DNA of 6,550 bases, from positions 1 through 6,550 of the forward strand of contig JANZYY010000291.1 of NCBI GenBank assembly GCA_026419705.1, written 5' to 3'. This stretch comes from Fischerella sp. Its GTDB lineage: Bacteria; Cyanobacteriota; Cyanobacteriia; Cyanobacteriales; Nostocaceae. Shown here one piece after another: positions 1 through 5,868 of the stretch. Numbering within the stretch: position 1 is the stretch's first letter; each line of letters starts with the position of its first letter. The notes below the pieces were generated by a model. That model did no database searches. It worked only from the letters and a program-made list of their open reading frames with translations, and was not told where the DNA came from. A program made the position numbers and the translations under genes.

Positions 1-670
1 CTACAGGTTTAAGGCCTGCTGGTAATGTAGCTGGGTCGAAAAATGTTGCTCCTAAAAAGGACATGGGAACGATCGCAAAATTATTGTAAAGTCCAACTGC
101 TTCAAGCGATCGCACTGTTAACCCTACAATGACTCCCAGACCTGCGAAAACAGCACTATTTAATACCAACAACAGTAAAAATAGGGGATGGAGGAATCTC
201 CAATTTCCGGTAAATAGCAATGCTACCAGAATTACAGACCCGGAAGTCATCAATCCCCGCACTACTCCCGCCAGCATTTTACCGATATGCAAAGCTAGGG
301 GGTGTACTGGGACAAGCAATAATTCCTCAAAGTTTTTGGTAAAGAGTCTATCTCCACAAATAGAAAACGTTGTTCCCCCAAAACTAACTGTCATTGATGA
401 CAAAGCCACCATTCCTGGCAAAATAAATTCCAAGTAGTTATCATAGCTACCACTAATTCCTGCACCTGGTCGGATAGAATTACCTAAACCCAGACCAAAT
501 GCCAAGATGTATATCAGTGGAGATACTAATCCAGATGCAGCTACCTGTGCAATTCTGACACGTAATTTCAGCCAGTCTCCCCAAAAAATAGTGAGGATAT
601 CCGCTAAAAGAGTTTGAAATTGTGAAACTTTAAATTTATTGTCTAAAAATAGCGATTGCTGATAAATCAC
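1..670 (-). CDS. ABC-2 type exporter permease (5' part, cut by left window edge)
   Basis: This is the membrane subunit of an ABC exporter, which would pair with a separate ATPase to move lipid, polysaccharide or drug-like substrates out across the inner membrane. The 223 codons visible hold a cytoplasmic N-terminus (about 1-40), a helix around 43-63, a Gly/Ser-rich outer loop, a helix around 82-103, then the cytoplasmic segment FEELLLVPVHPLALHIGKML (115-132 region) typical of ABC-2 permeases of the NodJ/DrrB type. Helices follow at about 134-154 and 161-185. The conserved FLGATFFDPATLP stretch (205-217) precedes the missing last helices; family members are usually about 260-280 residues, so roughly 40-60 are lost. 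The start is uncertain: the frame opens after TAA at 715-713 and contains no ATG before the conserved region, so GTG at 670 is used. The substrate cannot be inferred and no ATPase gene is in view. Confidence 0.88.
   Translation of the reverse strand, partial: MIYQQSLFLDNKFKVSQFQTLLADILTIFWGDWLKLRVRIAQVAASGLVSPLIYILAFGLGLGNSIRPGAGISGSYDNYLEFILPGMVALSSMTVSFGGTTFSICGDRLFTKNFEELLLVPVHPLALHIGKMLAGVVRGLMTSGSVILVALLFTGNWRFLHPLFLLLLVLNSAVFAGLGVIVGLTVRSLEAVGLYNNFAIVPMSFLGATFFDPATLPAGLKPV
106..113. repeat. HIP1 octamer GCGATCGC (first of four)
   Basis: This is the highly iterated palindrome of cyanobacterial genomes. Further exact copies lie at 3433-3440, 4008-4015 and 4805-4812, all inside the antiporter gene. 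Four copies in 6.55 kb is far above chance for an octamer and is the main sequence-level sign of cyanobacterial origin. Confidence 0.9.
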
Positions 671-697
671 TTTCTTGCAGTTATGTATTATGAAAAT

Positions 698-703
698 TTC
701 CTT
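698..703 (-). promoter_or_regulatory. Shine-Dalgarno-like AAGGAA without a matching ATG
   Basis: AAGGAA on the minus strand is the best ribosome-binding sequence before the ABC permease. Seven to nine bases after it come two ATA codons (691-686), in frame with the permease, and the first conventional start, GTG at 670, is 27 bases away. Either GTG is used with a poor site, or translation starts at a non-standard codon, or an ATG has mutated to ATA. Confidence 0.35.
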
Positions 704-945
704 AATTATTAATTAACATCTATTGACACTCAATTACTACAAGTAATCAAAAGTGTTTAAAATAGGTTAATTTAAATTAAAAATCAAAAAAGAATTTTGA
801 CTTTATCAAGTTTGCAAGTTCGATTCGGATGGGAAAATGCTTGTATAATTTTTAACTTTAATTAGACAAGATATAATTAGGTGAAGCATATGCGTCTGGG
901 ATTCCTCAGCCACAGTAAAACTTTGTAGAAACCTTCAAGCAAATG

Positions 946-973
946 CTAATGACCAATGACCAATGACTCTTGA
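946..973. repeat. Heptanucleotide tandem repeat array (left)
   Basis: Four consecutive 7-base units are visible: CTAATGA, CCAATGA, CCAATGA and the diverged CTCTTGA, followed by CTAAGTC. This matches the short tandemly repeated repetitive (STRR) class described in heterocystous cyanobacteria. A related array in the opposite orientation lies at 1613-1640, on the other side of the gene at 1067-1603. Confidence 0.75.
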
Positions 974-1014
974 CTAAGTCAATTACAGCCAAGAATCGGC
1001 ATACTTATAAGGAG

Positions 1015-1034
1015 AGGAAGTTAAACCACTTCCT
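1015..1034 (+). promoter_or_regulatory. Leader hairpin next to a strong SD-like sequence
   Basis: AGGAAGT (1015-1021) pairs perfectly with ACTTCCT (1028-1034) around the loop TAAACC. The left arm overlaps a purine-rich SD-like run, AAGGAGAGGAAG (1009-1020). It lies more than 45 bases ahead of the ATG at 1067, so it cannot serve that start directly; no start codon sits at normal distance behind it. It may be a 5' leader element acting on RNA stability or ribosome loading. Confidence 0.45.
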
Positions 1035-1066
1035 ACTGTCCAAAACGTAAAGTTAATGAAGCGAAA

Positions 1067-1603
1067 ATGAGACGAAAATCCGTTGGTAGAACGACGACTA
1101 CTCCTAAACCCTCTCTTTTTCAATCCCCTATGTTCAATCTCACCACCATAGCAATTTTGGGAGGAGTGTTTGTTTTGGGTATAGGGATTGGTATTGCTTT
1201 TAGTTCTACGGCTACGTTTACACCGTCCAACGTGGCTTCCCGTGAATTCATTGATACCAAAGCGCCAAACCCTGAAATTTGCGTGCAGTATGGAGCTAGC
1301 GCGATGGTGATGGACACCAGACTTTTCGTAACACTTAACCCCTTCAATGTCTACGTTGCTCAACCTAGCATGCGTCCGGGATGCGTTCTGCGTACGAATA
1401 ACTGGGCAATTTTAGAACAGCGCAAGCTGGTGACAAACGACCAGGTTAGAGATTGTAAAAATCGTTTGAATACCTTTGGCTATACAGGTGATTTGGGTGA
1501 AAAACCTGATATTGATTGCATTTACCAAAACGAGGCTGCTAAAAACTTCTTTATTACTGAACCAGGAGCAGTTGCTCCCCCAATAGAAACGGATAGATTT
1601 TAA
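1067..1603 (+). CDS. DUF3172-like membrane-anchored protein, function unknown
   Basis: The 178 residues start with a basic N-terminus (MRRKSVGR), followed by one hydrophobic, glycine-rich helix at about 25-46. After that comes a soluble domain of about 130 residues. By the positive-inside rule the C-terminal domain should face the periplasm or thylakoid lumen. I recognise the core (NPEICVQYGASAMVMDTRLF at 68-87, then VTLNPFNVYVAQP and RPGCVLRTNNWAILEQ) as resembling the cyanobacterial family DUF3172, from memory and not from a search. Four cysteines (72, 106, 130, 151) all lie in the exported domain and could form two disulfides. The ATG at 1067 is the only start before the helix: the frame upstream is closed by TAA at 1022 and has no other start. 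No good SD precedes it, and the 4-codon frame ATG-AAG-CGA-AAA-TGA (1056-1070) overlaps the start. No enzymatic motif is visible. Confidence 0.85.
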   Translation: MRRKSVGRTTTTPKPSLFQSPMFNLTTIAILGGVFVLGIGIGIAFSSTATFTPSNVASREFIDTKAPNPEICVQYGASAMVMDTRLFVTLNPFNVYVAQPSMRPGCVLRTNNWAILEQRKLVTNDQVRDCKNRLNTFGYTGDLGEKPDIDCIYQNEAAKNFFITEPGAVAPPIETDRF

Positions 1604-1612
1604 TAATAGAGG

Positions 1613-1640
1613 GTCAATAGTCATCAGTCATTAGTCATTA
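1613..1640. repeat. Heptanucleotide tandem repeat array (right, inverted)
   Basis: Four 7-base units, GTCAATA, GTCATCA, GTCATTA and GTCATTA, start 10 bases after the stop codon of the DUF3172-like gene. Read on the other strand they are TAATGAC-type units, the same family as the array at 946-973. It lies between two convergent genes; I found no intrinsic terminator with a T-run in 1604-1709. Confidence 0.75.
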
Positions 1641-1709
1641 GCTTTTGACTTTGGACAAATGGCTAACTCTTAAGTTGATCGGGTGGTGTTGGGTAGCAGT
1701 TGACCAAAC

Positions 1710-2510
1710 TCAATTGCTTCGATTTTTAGGAATAGTCGGGAGAGGGTAATTGGGTGAATTTGGTGTTGGAAAAAAAGGAATGCTGTTGGGATTACCAAGC
1801 TGATTGGGAAAAGTAGGTGGTGGAAGTACAGAATTAGGCAGTTGAGAAGGATTGTTAGGAGATAGAGGTGGTACGGTCACCAAGGGTGGCTGTGAGGGAT
1901 TGAAGTTAGCTGGGGGTAAGTAACCTGATGGGTGTGGTTGGTTGTAAAAACCTGGATTTAATGGCTGGTTCCCTGAAGGTGGAGGTGGATTATACAAACC
2001 TGGAGTTGATGGTTGATTGTCTAAAGGCAAATAATTTGTATGTTCTAAAGATGTACGATCTTCAGTAATAGGACGGAAAACCCAACGTGTAGGATTTTGC
2101 CAGGAGACAGGCTGTAATTGCACTCGGTTTTGGTCTACAAAAGTACCTGGTACCAAGTCCATGACAATACGAGTTACGTCTGCATTTAATTGCGAAACGC
2201 GGATACTTTTTATAGCTCCAGAATAATTTTGTTGAGTAGAAACATAACCTAATTTCGTACCTGGTAAATCTATAACAATGCGGGGGGGTTGAGAAAGGTA
2301 GAAGTAGCGTGGCTGTGAAGGTGCAGAGAGAGTAAATTCTAGCTGTAATCCTTCTGGGTAAAAGCGCCAGTCTTCTAATCTTGATGCTGGTGCAGGATTA
2401 CTACTGCCAGTTTCAAGAGCAAATACCGCACATATACCAAACAAACTGATTCTCAATAATTGCTTACTATGCCAGCAGAAAAATAGCTTATTTTTTCGTT
2501 GCTTTGCCAT
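1710..2510 (-). CDS. Exported AMIN-domain protein with proline-rich tail
   Basis: The 266-residue product probably binds cell wall in the periplasm. A basic N-terminus (to residue 20) and a hydrophobic stretch (about 19-33) form a signal peptide or anchor. Residues 45-135 read as an AMIN domain: LEDWRFYPEGLQLEFTLS, a beta segment ending in PPRIVIDLPG (75-84), and the closing strand VTRIVMDLVPG. AMIN domains target amidases such as AmiC and secretin subunits to the envelope. No amidase zinc-binding or secretin region follows; instead residues 160-266 are rich in Pro, Asn, Gln and Ser. That tail holds a 16-residue tandem repeat (165-180 and 181-196). ATG 2510 is supported by AAAGGA seven bases upstream. 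The gene lies 36 bases behind the secreted protein gene, so cotranscription is likely. The domain is read by eye from the sequence; a role in septum or wall organisation is inference. Confidence 0.85.
   Translation of the reverse strand: MAKQRKNKLFFCWHSKQLLRISLFGICAVFALETGSSNPAPASRLEDWRFYPEGLQLEFTLSAPSQPRYFYLSQPPRIVIDLPGTKLGYVSTQQNYSGAIKSIRVSQLNADVTRIVMDLVPGTFVDQNRVQLQPVSWQNPTRWVFRPITEDRTSLEHTNYLPLDNQPSTPGLYNPPPPSGNQPLNPGFYNQPHPSGYLPPANFNPSQPPLVTVPPLSPNNPSQLPNSVLPPPTFPNQLGNPNSIPFFPTPNSPNYPLPTIPKNRSN
1923..2018 (-). repeat. Two 48-base in-frame tandem units in the AMIN gene
   Basis: The units encode NQPSTPGLYNPPPPSG and NQPLNPGFYNQPHPSG, which share 11 of 16 residues. The DNA copies have diverged mostly at third positions plus a few replacements, which suggests an old duplication kept for the Pro/Tyr/Gly spacing. 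A weaker echo, YLPPANFNPSQPP, follows. Confidence 0.8.
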
Positions 2511-2517
2511 TATTTTA

Positions 2518-2523
2518 TCCTTT
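2518..2523 (-). promoter_or_regulatory. Ribosome binding site of the AMIN gene
   Basis: AAAGGA on the minus strand lies seven bases before ATG 2510. It fixes the start and gives this gene its own initiation signal inside the probable two-gene transcript. Confidence 0.7.
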
Positions 2524-2546
2524 ATTAGTAAAGCGATTGAGTATAT

Positions 2547-3098
2547 TCAATAGCTTTTGGAATTTTCAGATTGTTTCTGAGTTTTTTGTGGTACAGCCGT
2601 AAATGCAATGATTTTGGGAATACCATTCACAGTTATTTGACCAGTGAACTCCTGTTTGTTTATTAGTTGCATTTGCAGGCTGATGAATTTTTGATCGGAA
2701 TTCTTTTGAAAACGGTTTCTTACTTGTGTTTGCAAATCCACGATGTTACAAGCAAGGAGAAAGCTAGGTATTCGTCCAGATAAATTTAATTTTTGATTTT
2801 TATATGTGCCTGTAAGATTTAGGTTTTCTGTAGCTGTGGACGTTTTTCCAGCATTGACATTTGCTGGTAATAATAATCCATTTAAGTAAATTCCTGATTG
2901 TTGAATGTTTAATGTCACAGCATCTACTTGATTGCATTTAGGTAATTTGTCTCTAAATACAAGATGATAGTTGCCATTAATAGGAGGAGGTGCTTTGAGA
3001 TTCTTTTCTCCATAGGCAGTTACGGTTTTGAACAATAGCAAGACTGAACAAATTGCCACACTATAAAATGTTAAGGATTTAAAGTTGAAATGATTCAT
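2547..3098 (-). CDS. Secreted protein of unknown function
   Basis: I do not recognise this 183-residue product. Residues 1-29 form a typical signal peptide: Asn/Lys/Phe start, hydrophobic core YSVAICSVLLLF, probable cut near TVTAYG. The mature part alternates short beta-prone segments (NGNYHLVFRD, VDAVTLNIQQSGIYLNG, NLNLTGTYKNQKLNLSGRI, ISLQMQLINKQEFTGQITVN, KIIAFTAVP) with turns, which suggests a small beta-barrel or beta-sandwich. The two mature cysteines, 55 and 117, could form a disulfide. The C-terminus (171-183) is polar and Lys/Gln/Ser-rich. The start at 3098 lacks a clear SD but is the only one that keeps the signal peptide. The gene is 88 bases after the antiporter stop and 36 before the AMIN gene, so it probably heads a two-gene transcript. 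Function is unknown; extracytoplasmic location is well supported. Confidence 0.75.
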   Translation of the reverse strand: MNHFNFKSLTFYSVAICSVLLLFKTVTAYGEKNLKAPPPINGNYHLVFRDKLPKCNQVDAVTLNIQQSGIYLNGLLLPANVNAGKTSTATENLNLTGTYKNQKLNLSGRIPSFLLACNIVDLQTQVRNRFQKNSDQKFISLQMQLINKQEFTGQITVNGIPKIIAFTAVPQKTQKQSENSKSY

Positions 3099-3118
3099 AA
3101 AAACAGGGATGGTAAAGT

Positions 3119-3184
3119 ATGAATTATAAATGATGAATGATGGAATTGTTCATAATTCATAATTCATAATTCACCATTCATGTT
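3119..3184. repeat. Heptamer repeat cluster with internal inverted repeat
   Basis: The right half holds TCATAAT three times in tandem (3150-3170), then the related TCACCAT (3171-3177) and a partial unit. The left half holds AATGATG twice (3129-3142). ATGAATTAT (3119-3127) is the exact inverse of ATAATTCAT (3152-3160), so the cluster can form a hairpin between the antiporter stop and the next gene. There is no GC-rich stem with a T-run, so it is not a standard intrinsic terminator, though it might slow or process the transcript. Confidence 0.7.
3123..3128 (-). promoter_or_regulatory. Candidate -10 box for the secreted-protein/AMIN pair
   Basis: TATAAT on the minus strand is 25 bases before ATG 3098. 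A poor -35 match, TGAACA, lies 18 bases upstream. It sits inside the repeat cluster and could be coincidental in such AT-rich DNA. Confidence 0.3.
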
Positions 3185-3186
3185 CC

Positions 3187-5370
3187 CTAACTTGTAACTT
3201 CTGATTTAACTTCAGCAAGCGCTGAAGCGAGGTGAGAAGTCACTTGGCTATAACGACGAGTGATTAACAGCGAGGAACGGCACTGAATAGCTAGTTCATC
3301 TGTGTATCTTCCCAAAGTTTGACGTTCTATACCCCAAGTACGACTTGCACCTGCAATTGTAAGATCAACGCCTTGAGAAGCTGCAACTACAGCTTGGATT
3401 GGCTCTGCGGCTTCAATAATATTAATGTCAATGCGATCGCGCACCCTGCGAGGCAATTGCTCCATGAGATTATGAAGCTCGTAACTCAATTCATTTTTGA
3501 TTTGATTTTCTGACAGTACCCGTAACACCTGTAAATGGCAGGTATCGCGATTGATAAGTAGTTTCAGAGCAAGTATTAATGCCAAATCATCATGGATGTT
3601 GGCGGAGTAAGGAACTAACAAACTCTCGAAGCGGTCTTCTCCTCGGTCAACGAACACTGCTACATCAACCGTTGCTGTAGTCAGAATTTGACCGACTCGT
3701 CCGCCTAAGCGATTGTTACTAAAAGCTGGGCGGTGCCAACCAACGATAATTAAATCTGCTTGTTCGAGTGCAGCTATCTGTGTGGTTTCCCGGGCGACAT
3801 TGTTGGAAATACGAACGATGGGATGTACGTAAGAGCGTGCAGCTGGTGGTTCTAGGCGTTGAATTAATTCTTCTAGCTGTTGGTGACGCTCTTGGATAAG
3901 TCGATTTGCTTCAACAGGGGTACTCTCATAAGCATAATCTTCTTGAAGTTCAATCAAGCTGAGAGGATTAACAATAGCAGGTTGTTGGTAATTAATGGCG
4001 ATCGCCACTGCTAGTTGCACCAGACCTTTTTGGGTATCTGGATTAGCTACTGGCACTAAAACTCGGTAGGGACGATCGGTAATCTCACTAACGACTGCGG
4101 TCTGTGTACCTGTTTCTACGTCGGGTTCAGCCTCTACTACATCTAACCCGATCAGCTTCTTCGGATAAGTCCACTCCAGCAATGGCGAGGTCATAAATGT
4201 GGTGACTAATGCCATGATCACCAGCATGGTAAAGAGCAAGGGCGAAATTACTCCCAACTCTAAACCGATGTTGAGTACTATCAGTTCTGTTAAACCGCGA
4301 GTATTCATTAACCAACCGAGTGCCGAAGCTTCTCGTTTTTCAATACCACTGACTCTAGCTGCTACATATGTGCCAACATACTTACCCACGATCGCTACTG
4401 CTAGCACCAACACACACAACAGCCATACTTGGGGATTGTTGAGCAAGCCAATTTGCGTCCGCAGGCCGCTGTAGGCAAAAAACACTGGCAGGAGAAAAAT
4501 CAAGACGAAGTCTTCTGTTTTGATGGCTAATTCCCTTACCAAACCAGCATTTTTAGGCATGATTGCCCCTAGTAAAAATGCCCCAAAGATCAGGTGAATG
4601 CCAATGAATTCGGTAATCAGTGCTGAAGCAACTACTCCAATGTAAATGAGTGCTAGAACTAATTGGTTGAGGCGTTTGGTACGGCGATAGTATGTAGCAA
4701 GACGAGAGAGAAAATTGCGCCCCAGCGTTACCATGACGCCAATGTATACCAAGCTCTCAACAATGGTTGGAAAAGCACCAGCAATGCTTCCGGTGCGTGC
4801 TACAGCGATCGCTACTGCTAACACGCACCAAGCTGTCACATCATCTACAGCAGCACAAGTCAGCGCTAATGTTCCTAAACGTGTCCCCTGCAAGTTGTTC
4901 TCAGTAATAATTCGCGCCAATACTGGGAAAGCAGTAATCGACATCGCCGCCCCTAAAAACAGAGCAAAGGCAGTAAAAGATACACTAGCATTGGAAAGTA
5001 AAGGATAAAGTAATACCGCCAGCAGGGTTCCCAAGGAAAAAGGTACTAAAATACTGATATGCGAAGTTAAAACTGCTATTTCTAAATTACCGCTGAGGTA
5101 TTTTGGGTTTAACTCTAGCCCAATTAGAAACATGAAAAATATCAATCCTACCTGAGACAGAACATTCAGGAAGGGAACTGTTTCAGGAGGAAATAAGGTA
5201 GCTGCTAGCCCTGGAGCAACTAAGCCCAACAAAGAGGGCCCGAGCATTATTCCAGCGACAATTTCTCCAATTACTAACGGTTGGTTAATCCACCGGAATG
5301 CTAATCCTACTAGCCGAGACAGTCCAATGACAATCAGCACCTCAATTAGAACGAGAACAACTGTGTGCAT
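3187..5370 (-). CDS. CPA2 cation/proton antiporter with tandem C-terminal Usp-like domains (Kef/CHX type)
   Basis: This 727-residue membrane protein exchanges K+ or Na+ for protons, most likely for pH or ion balance. Residues 4-400 form the Na/H exchanger core with about 12-13 hydrophobic segments. Conserved marks are VIGEIVAGIMLGPSLLG (33-49, Glu36), the ITAFPVLARI region (145-154), the ion-site pair Asp176-Asp177 in AAVDDVTAW, Lys330 in VGKYVGTY, and MNTRGLTELIVLN (355-367). After a linker the soluble part holds two Usp-like folds. The first spans 434-577 and ends in ADLIIVGWHRP then GGRVGQILTTATVDVAVFV; the second spans 580-706 and ends in VDLTIAGASR then LLITRR. No RCK/TrkA-N domain is present, unlike E. 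coli KefB/KefC, so the layout is closer to plant CHX proteins. ATG 5370 follows GAGGAA closely and begins directly with the first helix. Ion specificity cannot be read from sequence. Confidence 0.93.
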   Translation of the reverse strand: MHTVVLVLIEVLIVIGLSRLVGLAFRWINQPLVIGEIVAGIMLGPSLLGLVAPGLAATLFPPETVPFLNVLSQVGLIFFMFLIGLELNPKYLSGNLEIAVLTSHISILVPFSLGTLLAVLLYPLLSNASVSFTAFALFLGAAMSITAFPVLARIITENNLQGTRLGTLALTCAAVDDVTAWCVLAVAIAVARTGSIAGAFPTIVESLVYIGVMVTLGRNFLSRLATYYRRTKRLNQLVLALIYIGVVASALITEFIGIHLIFGAFLLGAIMPKNAGLVRELAIKTEDFVLIFLLPVFFAYSGLRTQIGLLNNPQVWLLCVLVLAVAIVGKYVGTYVAARVSGIEKREASALGWLMNTRGLTELIVLNIGLELGVISPLLFTMLVIMALVTTFMTSPLLEWTYPKKLIGLDVVEAEPDVETGTQTAVVSEITDRPYRVLVPVANPDTQKGLVQLAVAIAINYQQPAIVNPLSLIELQEDYAYESTPVEANRLIQERHQQLEELIQRLEPPAARSYVHPIVRISNNVARETTQIAALEQADLIIVGWHRPAFSNNRLGGRVGQILTTATVDVAVFVDRGEDRFESLLVPYSANIHDDLALILALKLLINRDTCHLQVLRVLSENQIKNELSYELHNLMEQLPRRVRDRIDINIIEAAEPIQAVVAASQGVDLTIAGASRTWGIERQTLGRYTDELAIQCRSSLLITRRYSQVTSHLASALAEVKSEVTS

Positions 5371-5373
5371 AGT

Positions 5374-5379
5374 TTCCTC
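5374..5379 (-). promoter_or_regulatory. Ribosome binding site of the antiporter
   Basis: GAGGAA on the minus strand, three bases before ATG 5370 (AGGA at four), is strong but rather close. It supports this start. Confidence 0.65.
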
Positions 5380-5408
5380 ACAAGCGACTATCCGGTGTTC
5401 CTAAGATG

Positions 5409-5435
5409 ATTCTGTAGATCGCTTGAATATGTCAA
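5409..5435 (-). promoter_or_regulatory. Candidate promoter of the antiporter
   Basis: A perfect TTGACA (minus strand, 5435-5430) is followed after a short 15-base spacer by CAGAAT (5414-5409), which matches four of six -10 positions. The start of transcription would be about 30 bases before the ATG. The weak -10 and short spacing could mean that an activator is needed, or that the match is fortuitous. Confidence 0.35.
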
Positions 5436-5604
5436 CCCTGGTAGACTACACAAGCCTCATTTGCACTTGGTTTGGGTGTGTTAATTTTTATTACAACATC
5501 GTTGCAGTAAGTAATGAGAAATAATTAACAGTAAAACTATACCCACAAACAAACCTGATTTTTTTAGAGAAAGTGAGTTTGGAGGATATTGGAATTATTT
5601 TAAT

Positions 5605-5633
5605 TTGACCGATCTAATCAAAATTCATATGTT
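5605..5633 (+). promoter_or_regulatory. Candidate plus-strand promoter facing the folded element
   Basis: TTGACC (5605-5610) and TATGTT (5628-5633) are separated by 17 bases; they match five and four of six consensus positions. Transcription would begin near 5640 and run into the dyad-rich region. No plus-strand protein gene lies downstream within the window. Confidence 0.3.
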
Positions 5634-5694
5634 ACTAATTTAATATTTTTACTAAGAGAATTTACGGTTATTATAAAGAAATGTAAAAAGTTTA

Positions 5695-5717
5695 TTTACT
5701 AGAAGTCTAGAAGTAAA
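5695..5717. repeat. 8-base tandem repeat inside a small hairpin
   Basis: CTAGAAGT occurs twice in tandem (5699-5714). Around it TTTACT (5695-5700) pairs with AGTAAA (5712-5717), leaving an 11-base loop. It directly precedes the next hairpin at 5719. Confidence 0.5.
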
Positions 5718-5718
5718 G

Positions 5719-5868
5719 TATGGTGCCCTACACCATAGATGCACGGCGATTACCCGTAGGTGGAAGTTCGTACTTAGTACGGTTTTGTATAAAATAGTAG
5801 CTTTTTGAAATGCATCTGAATTGTATTCGCTACGAATTTATGAAATTTTGTACTAAGTGCAGGTCGCC
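5719..5868 (+). other. Branched structured element: ncRNA or MITE-like remnant
   Basis: Several nested inverted repeats are visible. A perfect hairpin is TATGGTG (5719-5725) with CACCATA (5731-5737). GGCGA (5745-5749) pairs with TCGCC (5864-5868) and encloses two more stems: TTACC/GGTGG around CGTA (5750-5763), and a long imperfect stem of 5770-5801 against 5829-5860. In the long stem 27 of 32 positions pair if G-U is allowed. About four of these pairs in the long stem, and two in the small one, are G-U on the plus strand and would be A-C mismatches on the other. This favours a plus-strand RNA. The outer copies of the motif, GTACTTAGTAC at 5770 and GTACTAAGTGC at 5850, are themselves near-palindromes. 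I recognise no known RNA family. A decayed miniature transposable element is the main alternative. Confidence 0.45.

Larger units (their letters stand above)
671..1066. other. Intergenic region between divergent genes
   Basis: This AT-rich stretch must carry the promoters of the minus-strand ABC permease and the plus-strand DUF3172-like gene. Seen in it: a dyad ATTAC-N5-GTAAT at 733-747; two plus-strand TATAAT hexamers at 844-849 and 872-877, neither with a convincing -35 box; a heptamer array at 946-973; and a hairpin at 1015-1034. A 12-codon frame starts at ATG 890 behind TTAGGTGA. No protein gene of normal length is present on either strand. Confidence 0.6.

Noticed and set aside
129..437. 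Plus-strand frame of 102 codons within the ABC permease region
   Set aside because: It is antisense to a clear ABC-2 permease, whose frame gives typical helices and motifs.
890..928. 12-codon plus-strand frame behind TTAGGTGA as a possible leader peptide
   Set aside because: No regulatory codon run is visible and it is about 140 bases from the next gene; too short to judge.
983..1363. Minus-strand frame of 126 codons overlapping the DUF3172-like gene
   Set aside because: Its translation has no domain-like or hydrophobic pattern and it lies antisense to a convincing gene; treated as a shadow.
5552..5565. T7 run as an intrinsic terminator
   Set aside because: No GC-rich stem precedes it on either strand.
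5718..5731. Minimal GTA-N8-TAC (NtcA-like) match
   Set aside because: It lacks the outer T of TGT on the left, falls inside a hairpin, and has no promoter at the right distance; one or two such minimal matches are expected by chance in this window.
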